DNA of 64,000 nucleotides from assembly GCF_003014475.1 (NCBI RefSeq), contig NZ_PYGJ01000017.1, positions 43,793 through 107,792 on the forward strand, given 5' to 3'. The DNA comes from Shimia abyssi. Its GTDB lineage: Bacteria; Pseudomonadota; Alphaproteobacteria; Rhodobacterales; Rhodobacteraceae. This document shows, piece by piece, positions 16,961 through 26,099 of the stretch. Positions within the stretch are counted from its first letter, which is position 1, and every line of letters starts with the position of its first letter. The position numbers and the translations under genes were made by a program. A model generated the notes under the pieces. That model was not told the origin of the DNA and made no database searches. It saw only the letters and a list, made by a program, of their open reading frames with translations.

Positions 16961-19000
16961 ATGAAACGTTATCTACTTTCCGGCGCGGCCATCGCGCTTT
17001 TGCCGGCAGTCGCATGGGCAAACTGCCCGTCGATTTCCGTTGCCGATATGCAAGGTGTCACCGGTGGCGCGTTCCCTCAGCAATACGAGCTGGGTGAGTT
17101 CGAAGCGGCCGCTGGCTGTAAAATGGAATTCTCAGGTAACCCAGACGCCGAAGCGCTGAATGGTGAAATTGTGGGTAACCCTGCATTGCCAGCGCTGGCA
17201 GATCGCATCCCGGCAGAACCGTTGGTTGTCGTGCCATACGAAAGCGTGGGCACCTATGGCGGCACGCTGGACGTGTTGTCCAACGCCACCGAAGCGGGCA
17301 CATCAGATTTCCTGTCTGTGCGTCACGTGAACCTCGTGCGGTATTCGGACGATCTTCAGACAATCGTTCCAAACGTTGCAAAATCGTGGGCGTGGAACGA
17401 CGACTTTACCCAACTGACATTTACACTGCGTAAAGGCCACAAGTGGTCAGACGGTGCGCCATTTACCAGCGCGGATGTTGCTTTCTGGTACAACGACCTG
17501 ATGATGGACACGAACATCTTTGAAAGCCCCAAAGATTATGTGACCGTTGCTGGCGAGCGTATGACGTTGGAAACACCTGATGATGTGACTGTCATCTTCA
17601 ATCTGCCTGCCCCTAAGCCGGGTCTGTTGGCACACTTTGCCACGCACTATGCGCAAGGCTTCCAGCCCAAGCATTTCCTGGGTCAATTCCACCCGGGTAT
17701 CAATGCAGACGCAGATAGCTATGCCCAGTCCATGGGTTTCGAAAACGGCTATGACGCGATCAAAGCCTACTATGGCAACTCGGATTGGACGGACACACCC
17801 ACACCGATGCTGTCGCGCCCCGACGTGGCAGGCGGTCTGCCTAAAGCGACCCACCCGACGCTGGAAAGCCACATCTATGTTGGTGACACCACCGAAGGTC
17901 GTCAGCTGGTGGCAAACCCCTATTTCCACCAAGTGGATGTGACCGGCCAGCAGCTGCCTTATATCAGCAAGCAGGACGAAGTTTATATCAACGACAATGA
18001 GGTCCGCATCCTCAAAATCGTGAATGGCGAAGTTGACTATAAGTCACAATCTCTGCAACTGGCGTCTGCACCTATCCTGTTGGAAAATCAGGAGAAGGGT
18101 GGCTACGAAGTGCACCTCAAGCCTGAGATCACTATGGGTGCATTTGGGTTTAATGTGACCCACGAAGATTCCGAAAAGCGCAAGGTTTTTGGTGACGTCA
18201 AGTTCCGTGAAGCGATGTCGATTGCGATAAACCGCGACGAGCTAAACGAAGTTGGTTTCTTTGGTCAGGGCACACCGCAGCAATATATCGGTTTCTCGCC
18301 CAAGCCCGGTGGCGTGAACGGCGACTGGCAGACCTACATGACCGAATATGATCCGGCTGGTGCAAATGCCCGTCTGGACGAAATTGGCATGGCCGACACA
18401 AATGGCGACGGTATCCGCGAATTGCCAAATGGCGATCCGCTGGTGTTGAACCTGAACTTCTCGACCCAAGGTATTGCGGGTCAGACAGTTGAGCTTGTCG
18501 CGCAGTACTGGCGTGAAGTTGGCGTCGATTCTGTTGTGAAGGAAGTGACACCGGACGAGTATCGTTCGGCGCAATCATCCAACAAGCTGGACGTGTCCAT
18601 GTGGCGCAAAGGCCAGCCGTTGGCCATCGTTCTGGGCAACAACGAGCTGTGGGTGCCACCGTTCGAGAACTACTTTGGCAACCGTACAGGTATGCTTTGG
18701 GCGGAATGGGTTGAATCCGGCGGGTCCGCTGGTGTTGAACCACCTGCCTATGTCAAAGCTCTGATGGAGGATATCAACGCGCTGCAATCAGCAGATCAGG
18801 CCAGCGACGAGTTCGCTGCATTGACCGAGCGCATGGTGAAAAACATGACCGAGAACATGCTGTTTATCGGGACTGTGAATGCACCCGCACCGATGATCCA
18901 CCACAACAATCTGCATAACTTTACCGAAATGCAGACCCATTCGTACGAGTACTATCGGACATATCCTTACCGTGCGACCCAGTGGTGGTTGAGCGAGTAA
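16961..19000 (+). CDS. ABC transporter solute-binding protein, family 5 (oligopeptide/dipeptide type)
   Basis: 679 residues, longer than the usual 500-550. Start ATG 16961 follows TGGAGG by seven bases. A Sec signal peptide (YLLSGAAIALLPAVAWA) gives a periplasmic protein. Family features include NVAKSWAWNDDFTQLTFTLRKGHKWSDGAPFTSADVAFWYNDLM, KFREAMSIAINRDELNEVGFFGQGTP and the RYPYRATQWWLSE-like end. It is the first gene of a five-gene importer (two permeases, two ATPases). A hairpin at 19021-19044 separates it from the first permease gene. The extra length, in the first lobe and near the C-terminus, points to a subfamily that binds larger ligands such as oligopeptides or oligosaccharides; the substrate cannot be named. 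Confidence 0.88.
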   Translation: MKRYLLSGAAIALLPAVAWANCPSISVADMQGVTGGAFPQQYELGEFEAAAGCKMEFSGNPDAEALNGEIVGNPALPALADRIPAEPLVVVPYESVGTYGGTLDVLSNATEAGTSDFLSVRHVNLVRYSDDLQTIVPNVAKSWAWNDDFTQLTFTLRKGHKWSDGAPFTSADVAFWYNDLMMDTNIFESPKDYVTVAGERMTLETPDDVTVIFNLPAPKPGLLAHFATHYAQGFQPKHFLGQFHPGINADADSYAQSMGFENGYDAIKAYYGNSDWTDTPTPMLSRPDVAGGLPKATHPTLESHIYVGDTTEGRQLVANPYFHQVDVTGQQLPYISKQDEVYINDNEVRILKIVNGEVDYKSQSLQLASAPILLENQEKGGYEVHLKPEITMGAFGFNVTHEDSEKRKVFGDVKFREAMSIAINRDELNEVGFFGQGTPQQYIGFSPKPGGVNGDWQTYMTEYDPAGANARLDEIGMADTNGDGIRELPNGDPLVLNLNFSTQGIAGQTVELVAQYWREVGVDSVVKEVTPDEYRSAQSSNKLDVSMWRKGQPLAIVLGNNELWVPPFENYFGNRTGMLWAEWVESGGSAGVEPPAYVKALMEDINALQSADQASDEFAALTERMVKNMTENMLFIGTVNAPAPMIHHNNLHNFTEMQTHSYEYYRTYPYRATQWWLSE

Positions 19001-19020
19001 GTTCGCGGTTTTAAACATTG

Positions 19021-19044
19021 TCGCGGGCGGTTTTCTGCCCGCGA
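19021..19044 (+). promoter_or_regulatory. Intercistronic hairpin after the solute-binding protein gene
   Basis: TCGCGGGC (19021-19028) and GCCCGCGA (19037-19044) form a perfect 8-bp stem with an 8-base loop and no U-run after it. Such hairpins commonly protect the upstream mRNA segment or partly terminate transcription, raising the level of the binding protein over the membrane parts. Confidence 0.55.
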
Positions 19045-19117
19045 TACAAAGCCAAAATTTGCACCATTTGGGGCGGCCTCGGGGGCCCGGTGCAAAGAGC
19101 AAGGATAGATCATAAAC

Positions 19118-20122
19118 ATGCTGAGTTTCGTGCGTTTCATATTGACGCGAGCGGTGATGGCATTGGCGACGCTGATTATTGTGTCGCTGGTCGTTTTCTC
19201 GCTGATGGAGCTTGTTCCGGGGGATTGCGCTGAGCGCTACCTTGCGTTCAAGAACACCCAAGGATCTGGAATTTCTGTCGCGGATATCGAGGCCGAGCGG
19301 GCTCGGTTGGGGTTGGATAAGCCGTTTTTCACCCGTTGGACGGTTTGGATTACCAATGCGTTCCAGGGCGAGTTTGGGGATAGCTGTATCTTGCGCGTGA
19401 ATATCGCGGATTTGTTGGGTCAGAAATTCTGGTTGTCGCTGGGGATCTGTTTGTCCGCATTGGTTCTGGCCTATGCGATTGCGGTTCCGGTGGGCATCAT
19501 CGCCGCAGCATCGAACAATGCGACCCTGAACAACACGCTGAAGTTTATCAGCTATTTTGGTCTGGCGATGCCCAACTTTTTGTTGGCGCTGTTGATCATG
19601 CTGATTTCGACGGTGTGGTTCGGAGAAACGTTAACGGGGCTGTTTTCCAAGGAATACCGCGATGCGGATTGGAGCTGGGCAAAGCTTGTTGATTTGATGA
19701 AACATGCGTGGTTGCCGATTTTCATTCTGGGTTGGTCGGCTACGGCGTTTGCGTTGCAGACCGTACGTGCGCTGATGTCGGATGAGATTGGAAAACTGTA
19801 CGTGACGGCAGCATCCGCACGGGGCGTTTCAGGGCGCAAGCTGCTTTGGAACTATCCCGCGCGCCATGCGCTGGGGCCAATTGTGAACTCTTTGGGGTTC
19901 GATTTGAACCGAATTTTCAACGAGTTGCCGATTGTCGCGTTGATTCTTGTGATGACGGATGCGGGGGCGTTGTTGATCGAAGCGCTGGCCCGCTCAAACG
20001 ATCAGCAGTTGGCGGGAGCCATCATCTTTTTGTTGACCGCGTCGATCGTGACGTTGAACTTTTTCACAGACGTGTTGTTGGCGGTGCTGGATCCGCGCGT
20101 GCGCAAGAGCATTTTGAGGTAA
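19118..20122 (+). CDS. ABC transporter permease, DppB type
   Basis: 334 residues with about six membrane helices. It starts with the helix FVRFILTRAVMALATLIIVSLVVFSLMELVPGD, typical of DppB/OppB. The EAA-type cytoplasmic loop reads YVTAASARGVSGRKLLWNYPARHALGPIVNS, where it contacts the ATPases. It is the inner-membrane partner of the DppC-type permease, whose ATG follows three bases after this stop. Confidence 0.9.
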   Translation: MLSFVRFILTRAVMALATLIIVSLVVFSLMELVPGDCAERYLAFKNTQGSGISVADIEAERARLGLDKPFFTRWTVWITNAFQGEFGDSCILRVNIADLLGQKFWLSLGICLSALVLAYAIAVPVGIIAAASNNATLNNTLKFISYFGLAMPNFLLALLIMLISTVWFGETLTGLFSKEYRDADWSWAKLVDLMKHAWLPIFILGWSATAFALQTVRALMSDEIGKLYVTAASARGVSGRKLLWNYPARHALGPIVNSLGFDLNRIFNELPIVALILVMTDAGALLIEALARSNDQQLAGAIIFLLTASIVTLNFFTDVLLAVLDPRVRKSILR

Positions 20123-20125
20123 CCC

Positions 20126-21280
20126 ATGACGAGCGAAGCCCAAACCAATGGTCCGATCTCGACAGAGGACCAAAAGGCAAAAGAAGCCTATTTCACCGCC
20201 TCACAGCGTCAGCTGATCTGGGCGCGGTTCAAGAAACAACGCACGGCGATGATCGCCGCCGTGGTTCTGATTGTGCTGGTCGTGTCCGGCATCTTTGCGC
20301 CGTTCCTGTCACCTTATGATCCAACGATTGCGGGGCGGGACAAGGACTATACCAATGGCGCGCCGCAGATCCCGCAGTTCTGCGACACCAACGGTTGTTC
20401 GATGCGTCCCTTTATCCACGCAGTTGAGCGTGAGCGGTCGCTGGCGACCAATTTCCGTTGGGTGACAAAGGTCAACGAAGACAAGCGCCTGTATGTGCAG
20501 TGGTTCGTCAAAGGTGACAAATACGAGTTGTTTGGGTTTGTCCCCGGCACTGTGCATCTGTTTGGAGTCGAGGGTGGCAAGATCCACCTGTTCGGCACGG
20601 ATGAGGATGGGCAGGACATCTTCAGCCGAACGTTGCACGCTGTCTGGACCAGTTTGCAGGTCGGCTCGATCGGGGTGTTTATTGCCTTTGTGCTGGCGCT
20701 GATCATCGGAGGGGTGGCCGGCTATTACGGTGGTTGGATTGACAGTGTGATCCAGATGGTCACGGACGCGGTTCGAACAGTGCCTGCGATCCCGCTCTTT
20801 ATGGCGATTGCAGCCTTTATGCCGCCTGAACTGTCTGCCGAGGCAAGATTTTTCTACATATCCATGATCCTTGGGCTGATCGGCTGGCCGACGTTGGCAC
20901 GGCGGGTGCGCACGCATTTGCTGACGGAACGCAATCAGGAATACGTGCTGGCCGCGCAGTTGTGCGGGGCGTCGCCCGGACACACGATCCGGCGGCACCT
21001 TTTGCCGAGTTTCACCAGCTATATCATTGTCGATCTGGTGATTTCGTTCCCGTACATGGTGCTGAGTGAGACAGCGCTGTCCTTTATCGGACTGGGCCTC
21101 AAGGATCCAGTGAGTTCACTGGGTGTGATGTTGCAAAAGGCAACGAGTGCCGATGTGATGCTGAACTATCAGTGGTATTTCATTCCGGTGGTCTTTTTCA
21201 TCGTGCTGGTGATGGCGTTTGTGTTCGTGGGCGATGGCCTGCGGGATGCGGCTGACCCCTATTCGGAGTCTCATAAATGA
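20126..21280 (+). CDS. ABC transporter permease, DppC type, with long periplasmic insertion
   Basis: 384 residues, about 90 more than a standard DppC. An N-terminal helix (MIAAVVLIVLVVSGIFAPFLSPYDP) is followed by a loop of roughly 130 residues (positions 65-180: KDYTNGAPQIPQFCDTNGCS to VHLFGVEGGKIHLFGTDEDGQDIFSR) before the permease core. The EAA loop is YVLAAQLCGASPGHTIRRHLLPS. The insertion contains two Cys, CDTNGC, that could form a periplasmic disulfide. The matching oversized solute-binding protein suggests that the two extra parts may interact (inference). The stop overlaps the ATG of the first ATPase gene at 21277. Confidence 0.88.
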   Translation: MTSEAQTNGPISTEDQKAKEAYFTASQRQLIWARFKKQRTAMIAAVVLIVLVVSGIFAPFLSPYDPTIAGRDKDYTNGAPQIPQFCDTNGCSMRPFIHAVERERSLATNFRWVTKVNEDKRLYVQWFVKGDKYELFGFVPGTVHLFGVEGGKIHLFGTDEDGQDIFSRTLHAVWTSLQVGSIGVFIAFVLALIIGGVAGYYGGWIDSVIQMVTDAVRTVPAIPLFMAIAAFMPPELSAEARFFYISMILGLIGWPTLARRVRTHLLTERNQEYVLAAQLCGASPGHTIRRHLLPSFTSYIIVDLVISFPYMVLSETALSFIGLGLKDPVSSLGVMLQKATSADVMLNYQWYFIPVVFFIVLVMAFVFVGDGLRDAADPYSESHK

Positions 21281-22275
21281 GCAGCCTGATTGACGTCAAA
21301 AACCTGACGCTGAAATTCAAGACCGACGAAGGTTTGATCACGGCGGTTAACAATGTGAGCTTTTCGCTGAAAAAGGGCGAGGTGATGGGGCTGGTGGGCG
21401 AGTCCGGGTCGGGCAAGTCTGTGACGGCCAAGGCGCTGATGCATCTTAATGCACGCAATGCCGTTTACACGCCGGAAAGCAAGATCACCCTGCACACAGA
21501 GGCGGGCGAGGTGGATGTTTTGTCATTGACCAAACCCTCTGAAATGCAAGTGGTGCGTGGCGGGGCGATCTCGATGATTTTCCAAGAGCCAATGGCGAGT
21601 TTCGCGCCTGCCATTACCATTGGGAAGCAGATGGTCGAACAGCTGCAATTGCACGGCAATATGTCCAAGGCGAAGGCCAAAGAAATCTCGGTTGAGATGT
21701 TGGACCGTGTGGGCATTTCGGACGCGCACAAGCGGTTTGATCAGTATGCGTTTGAGCTGTCTGGTGGGATGCGTCAAAGGGCGATGATTGCCATGGCGCT
21801 GAGCACCAAGCCCAAGCTGTTGATCGCGGATGAGCCGACTACGGCGCTGGATGTGACCATTCAGGCGCAGGTGATCGACCTAATGAAAGACCTTGTGAAC
21901 GAATTCCACATGGGCATCATTTTCATCACCCATGACCTTGGGGTAGTGGCCCAGACCGCGGACAAGGTTTCGGTCATGTATCTGGGCGAGCTGATCGAAG
22001 AAGGCCCGGTGCGCGAAGTAATCCGCACCCCGGCGCACCCCTATACGCAAGGGTTGTTGTCTGCGTTGCCCAAGCTGGACGATCTGGATTCGCCACTGAC
22101 ACCTGTGCCCGGCGATATTCCATCACCACTGGAGCGGCCATCGGGGTGCGTGTTTCACACACGGTGCTCCAAGATTGTCGGAGATGCGTGCAAGACGACC
22201 TTGCCGCAGGCATATCAGCTTGACGAGAGCCATTCGGCCGCGTGTCACATATACCCCAAAGGAGAGAGCGCATGA
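21277..22275 (+). CDS. ABC transporter ATPase, DppD type
   Basis: 332 residues. Walker A GESGSGKS, signature LSGGMRQRAMIAMAL and Walker B LLIADEPTTALD are intact. The C-terminal oligopeptide/nickel domain includes PAHPYTQGLLSALPKLD and a CVFHTRCSKIVGDACKT region whose four cysteines match the iron-sulfur or metal motif of this extension. It is one of two ATPases powering the importer; start and stop overlap the neighbouring genes by four bases each. Confidence 0.92.
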   Translation: MSSLIDVKNLTLKFKTDEGLITAVNNVSFSLKKGEVMGLVGESGSGKSVTAKALMHLNARNAVYTPESKITLHTEAGEVDVLSLTKPSEMQVVRGGAISMIFQEPMASFAPAITIGKQMVEQLQLHGNMSKAKAKEISVEMLDRVGISDAHKRFDQYAFELSGGMRQRAMIAMALSTKPKLLIADEPTTALDVTIQAQVIDLMKDLVNEFHMGIIFITHDLGVVAQTADKVSVMYLGELIEEGPVREVIRTPAHPYTQGLLSALPKLDDLDSPLTPVPGDIPSPLERPSGCVFHTRCSKIVGDACKTTLPQAYQLDESHSAACHIYPKGESA

Positions 22276-23273
22276 GCAACGACGTTTTGATCCGCGCTGA
22301 GGGGCTTTCGGTTGGGTTCCAGATTGGTAAGGGTTTGTTTAACAAACAGATTCTGAAGGCGGTGGATAATGTCACTGTTGAGATCGAAAAGGGATCGTTC
22401 TTTGGTTTGGTGGGGGAATCCGGGTCGGGCAAGACCACTTTGGGGCGGGCCTTTCTCAAGGCGGTGCCGATCACGGGTGGTCATGCGCGATACGAGGATG
22501 GTGAGGTCAGCTATGATCTGGCGGAGATTGCCGGGCCAGAGTTGAAGGATTATCGCAAGAGGGCGCAGCTGATTTTTCAGGATCCCTATGCGGCGTTGAG
22601 CCCACGGATGACAGTGCGTGACATTATTGCCGAGCCGCTGGAAGTGATGGGTTTGACAAGTTCGCGCGCCGAAACGGATGAACGTGTGCGCGAGATTGCG
22701 GCCAAGTGCCGTTTGAATCTGGAACATTTGCGCCGCTTTCCGCACGCGTTTTCCGGTGGCCAACGCCAGCGAATTTCAATTGCGCGGGCATTGGTGAGTG
22801 ATCCCAAGTTTGTTGTGGCGGATGAGAGTGTTGCGGCGCTGGATGTGTCTATACAGGCGGATGTTCTTAACCTGTTGAAAGAGTTGCAGCGTGATCTGGG
22901 GCTGACGTTTATGTTCATCAGTCATGACCTGTCGGTGGTGGCACATACCTGTGACCATGTGGCGGTGATGTATTTGGGGCGGTTGGTCGAGACCGCGCCG
23001 ACACGGACGCTGTTTGAAGGCGCAAAGCACCCCTACACCAAAGCGCTGTTTTCAGCGATCCCGTCTTTGGATCCGGATGACCGGGGTACGGCGCAAAAGC
23101 TGGAGGGGGAGATACCTTCTCCGACCAACCAGCCATCGGGCTGTAAGTTCCACACGCGGTGCCCCTATGCGGTGGACCGTTGCAAGAGTGAGGAACCGGT
23201 GCTGGAGCACGCGGATGCGGCCGGCCACGAGGTGGCGTGTCACCGCTGGCGCGAATTGATGGTGCCTGCCTAG
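22272..23273 (+). CDS. ABC transporter ATPase, DppF type
   Basis: 333 residues from ATG 22272, which overlaps the previous stop as ATGA and has GGAGAG eight bases before; an earlier in-frame ATG at 22242 lies inside the preceding gene and is rejected. Walker A GESGSGKTT, signature FSGGQRQRISIARAL, Walker B FVVADESVAALD (Ser in place of the more usual Pro after Glu). The C-terminal domain has CKFHTRCPYAVDRCKSEEP with four Cys. Its TAG stop shares bases with the stop of the convergent monooxygenase gene. Confidence 0.92.
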   Translation: MSNDVLIRAEGLSVGFQIGKGLFNKQILKAVDNVTVEIEKGSFFGLVGESGSGKTTLGRAFLKAVPITGGHARYEDGEVSYDLAEIAGPELKDYRKRAQLIFQDPYAALSPRMTVRDIIAEPLEVMGLTSSRAETDERVREIAAKCRLNLEHLRRFPHAFSGGQRQRISIARALVSDPKFVVADESVAALDVSIQADVLNLLKELQRDLGLTFMFISHDLSVVAHTCDHVAVMYLGRLVETAPTRTLFEGAKHPYTKALFSAIPSLDPDDRGTAQKLEGEIPSPTNQPSGCKFHTRCPYAVDRCKSEEPVLEHADAAGHEVACHRWRELMVPA

Positions 23274-24553
23274 GCCCCGATTATTGCACTGGGTTTGATC
23301 AAGGGCGGGGCGGCGTTCAAGGTTTCAATGTCAAACCCGGCGGCCGCCTTGTACCCGGCCATAAAGGCAGCGCGTTCGTCTGGCGGGATCACGTCGTCGA
23401 TATCATCGAAATGCCCGCCGCAGCGTGTTTCGACCATGGAGAGCAGGCCAAACGGGCCAGCGCCACGGTTGCGCAATATGAGGTCAGAGACCGGCGCGCA
23501 GAGTTTTTTGTTATAGGCTGTAAGGGCGCTTTGGGTAACGCCGTGGTCGAGCATAGCGGCGGCAAGCGTGCGCGCGTCGATGATGGCTTGGCTCGCGCCA
23601 TTTGAGCCGGTCGGGTACATGGCGTGGGCGGCATCCCCCATGAGCGCAACCGCGCCGTCCTGCCAGGTGGGGATCGGGTCGCGGTCGATCATCGGGTTCT
23701 CAAAGGCGATATCGGCGGCTGAGATCATCGCGGGCGCATCTAGCCAGTCATAGGTGAAATCGCGGAAATGGTGCACAAATGCCGATGGGGTGGTTTGGCG
23801 GAACCAGCCGCTTTTTTGCCAATCTTCTTCGGGTGAGACAGTGATTTCGGCGATCCAGTTAACGTCGCATTCGCCAGTGTCGGGATCTGGGTGGGAGATT
23901 GGGTAAATCACCATGCGGTTCTTGGAGGTGCCAAGGCCGAGGAAAGTTGACCCGGTTCTGAGCGGTTTCATTCGGGTGGTACCGCGCCACATGAGCACTC
24001 CACCCCAGTGAATGGGGGGTTGGTCGGGGTGCATTTGTGCGCGAACAGCTGAGTGGATTCCGTCAGCCCCAATGAGAAGCGCGCCGGATTGGGTGCTGAT
24101 TGTTCCATCTGCATTGGTGATCTGAGCGATGACACCATCGGGCGTGTTCTCGTAACCCGTGACGCGCGCGCCGAGTTGGACGGTGGAAGGCCCGGCCCGG
24201 TCGAGCAGGGTTTGATAGAGCAGCATGTGAAACTTGCCACGGTGCACGGCGTATTGTGGCCAGTTATATCCGGCCATTTCGCCACGGGGTTCTGAATGGA
24301 TGTCGTTGCCATTGAGACCAACAAGCGCCCATTCGCGCGCCGGGACGCCGACACGATCCATCTGGGCGCGTTCGATCCCAAGATCGAAGAGTTCACGCAC
24401 AGCGTTTGGTTGCAAGTTGATGCCAACTCCGAGGGGTTTAAGGGTGGCGACGCTTTCGAACACGGTGCAGGGCACGCCGATCTGGTGCAAAGTCAGCGCC
24501 AGAGACAGGCCGCCAATGCCGCCGCCTGCGATTAGGACTGGTTTTGTGGACAT
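23270..24553 (-). CDS. FAD-dependent monooxygenase (aromatic hydroxylase family)
   Basis: 427 residues. GGGAGG sits eight bases before ATG 24553. The dinucleotide-binding GGGIGGLSLALTLHQIGVPCTVFE at the N-terminus, ALLIGADGIHSAVR (the DG motif) and VALMGDAAHAMYPTGSNGASQAIIDA (the GD motif) define class A flavoprotein hydroxylases such as salicylate and 3-hydroxybenzoate hydroxylases. It would use NAD(P)H and O2 on an aromatic or related ring. It converges on the ABC ATPase gene with overlapping stop codons (CTAG), and no operon partner is seen on its own strand. Substrate unknown; a role with the island at 1-9.4 kb cannot be judged from position alone. Confidence 0.85.
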   Translation of the reverse strand: MSTKPVLIAGGGIGGLSLALTLHQIGVPCTVFESVATLKPLGVGINLQPNAVRELFDLGIERAQMDRVGVPAREWALVGLNGNDIHSEPRGEMAGYNWPQYAVHRGKFHMLLYQTLLDRAGPSTVQLGARVTGYENTPDGVIAQITNADGTISTQSGALLIGADGIHSAVRAQMHPDQPPIHWGGVLMWRGTTRMKPLRTGSTFLGLGTSKNRMVIYPISHPDPDTGECDVNWIAEITVSPEEDWQKSGWFRQTTPSAFVHHFRDFTYDWLDAPAMISAADIAFENPMIDRDPIPTWQDGAVALMGDAAHAMYPTGSNGASQAIIDARTLAAAMLDHGVTQSALTAYNKKLCAPVSDLILRNRGAGPFGLLSMVETRCGGHFDDIDDVIPPDERAAFMAGYKAAAGFDIETLNAAPPLIKPSAIIGA

Positions 24554-24630
24554 GATGGCCTCCCTCTTGTGGTTCCTGACTGTATCGCGATAGCGTGGCG
24601 GCTCAAGAGGGTGAGGGCGATTGCGGCAAT

Positions 24631-25407
24631 ATGATCCGGGTTTTGCATATGGTCGGCTTAGCGGTGGTCGCGGCGGGCTGGGCCATGATGGCGCAAGCCG
24701 GGAGTGTCACCGTCTTCGCAGCCGCCAGCCTTAAGGAAGCGATGGACGGTGTCACGCAGGCCTTTGAGGCAGAGAGCGGGCATGACGTGGTGGTTTCGCT
24801 GGCGGGTTCCTCGGCGCTGGCGCGGCAGATCGAATATGGCGCTCCGGCGGATGTGTTTCTTTCAGCAAATGTGGCGTGGATGGATCATTTGGCCGCAAAG
24901 GGACGTATAGATCCAGCGACGCGCGCGTATCTGTTGGGAAATGACCTTGTGCTGGTTGGCCCAAAGGGCGCAGAGCCCTTGGGGCAGGTTGCGATTGGGG
25001 AGGATGTTCTGACCTTGTTGGGGCGCGGGCGTTTGGCGATGGCGCTGGTGGATGCGGTGCCTGCGGGGCAGTACGGCAAGGCTGCACTTCAAGAGCTGGG
25101 TGTCTGGGATGAGCTGCGCGCATCGGTGGCACAGGTCGACAATGTTCGCGCTGCGCTGGCGTTGGTGGCGCGGGGCGAGGTGCCATTGGGGATTGTCTAT
25201 GCCACCGACGCAGCCGCCAGCGAGGATGTCGCGATTGTCGGGGTGTTTTCTGATGGGGTGCATCCGGAAATTGTTTATCCGGTGGCGGGTGTTGTCGGGC
25301 GGGACAGCCAAGCGCGGAATGCATTTTTGACGTTTCTGAGCAGCGAAGTGGCGCGGCGTATTTTTGAAGCGAAGGGATTTGACGTGATTGCGGAGCCATC
25401 TGAATGA
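24631..25407 (+). CDS. modA: Molybdate ABC transporter solute-binding protein ModA
   Basis: 258 residues from ATG 24631, chosen because a signal peptide (VLHMVGLAVVAAGWAMMAQA) begins there; the longer frame from 24595 would spoil it. TVFAAASLKEAMDGV, VSLAGSSALARQIEYGAPADVFLSAN and LVDAVPAGQYGKAALQELGVW are hallmark ModA segments, including the Ser residues that bind the oxyanion. It is the periplasmic receptor for molybdate/tungstate. Its stop overlaps modB as ATGA. Confidence 0.92.
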   Translation: MIRVLHMVGLAVVAAGWAMMAQAGSVTVFAAASLKEAMDGVTQAFEAESGHDVVVSLAGSSALARQIEYGAPADVFLSANVAWMDHLAAKGRIDPATRAYLLGNDLVLVGPKGAEPLGQVAIGEDVLTLLGRGRLAMALVDAVPAGQYGKAALQELGVWDELRASVAQVDNVRAALALVARGEVPLGIVYATDAAASEDVAIVGVFSDGVHPEIVYPVAGVVGRDSQARNAFLTFLSSEVARRIFEAKGFDVIAEPSE

Positions 25408-26099
25408 TGGGGTGGCTGGGGCCAGAAGAGTGGAGCGCGGTGGCGTTGTCGCTGAAAGTGGCGCTGTGGGCGACAATCTGGGCGCTAGGGCCGGGGATAT
25501 TTGTCGCCTATGCGCTGGCAAGGTGGGAGTTTCCAGGCAAGCAGGTGGTGAATGGGCTGGTGCATTTGCCGCTGATCCTGCCACCGGTGGCGACTGGGTA
25601 TCTGCTGTTGATTGGATTTGGCACTCAAGGTGTGCTGGGGCGCTGGTTGGCTGAGATTGGCATTGTATTTGCCTTTCGCTGGACCGGGGCAGCTTTAGCA
25701 GCGGCGGTGATGGCGTTTCCGTTGTTGGTCCGAGCAGTGCGATTGTCGATCGAAGCAGTTGACCCGAAACTGGAACAGGCCGCCGGGACGCTGGGTGCGT
25801 CTAAGTTGTGGGTGTTTGGCACCGTGACTTTGCCCCTGATCCTGCCGGGCGTTTTGGCCGGGGCGGTGCTTGCCTTTGCGAAGGCCATGGGAGAGTTTGG
25901 CGCGACGATTACGTTTGTAAGCAACATTCCGGGGCAGACGCGCACATTACCGTCGGCAATTTACAGTTTCCTTCAGGTGCCGGGCGGCGAGGACGCGGCG
26001 CTGCGTCTTGTGGCGGTGTCGGTGTTTGTGGCGATGGCGGCGTTGATCCTGAGCGAAGTGATTGCGCGACGTGTGGCGAAACGGGTGGGTGGCGTATGA
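25404..26099 (+). CDS. modB: Molybdate ABC transporter permease ModB
   Basis: 231 residues with five or six membrane segments and the conserved EAA region (EQAAGTLGASKLWVFGTVTLPLILPGVLAGAVLAFAKAMGEFGATITFVSNIPGQT). It is the inner-membrane channel of the ModABC importer. It overlaps both neighbours by four bases, so modABC is one coupled operon. Confidence 0.92.
   Translation: MMGWLGPEEWSAVALSLKVALWATIWALGPGIFVAYALARWEFPGKQVVNGLVHLPLILPPVATGYLLLIGFGTQGVLGRWLAEIGIVFAFRWTGAALAAAVMAFPLLVRAVRLSIEAVDPKLEQAAGTLGASKLWVFGTVTLPLILPGVLAGAVLAFAKAMGEFGATITFVSNIPGQTRTLPSAIYSFLQVPGGEDAALRLVAVSVFVAMAALILSEVIARRVAKRVGGV

Noticed and set aside
16701..16964. 87-codon plus-strand frame before the solute-binding protein gene
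   Set aside because: Basic, low-complexity composition, no ribosome site and no family resemblance; it overlaps the start of the real gene.
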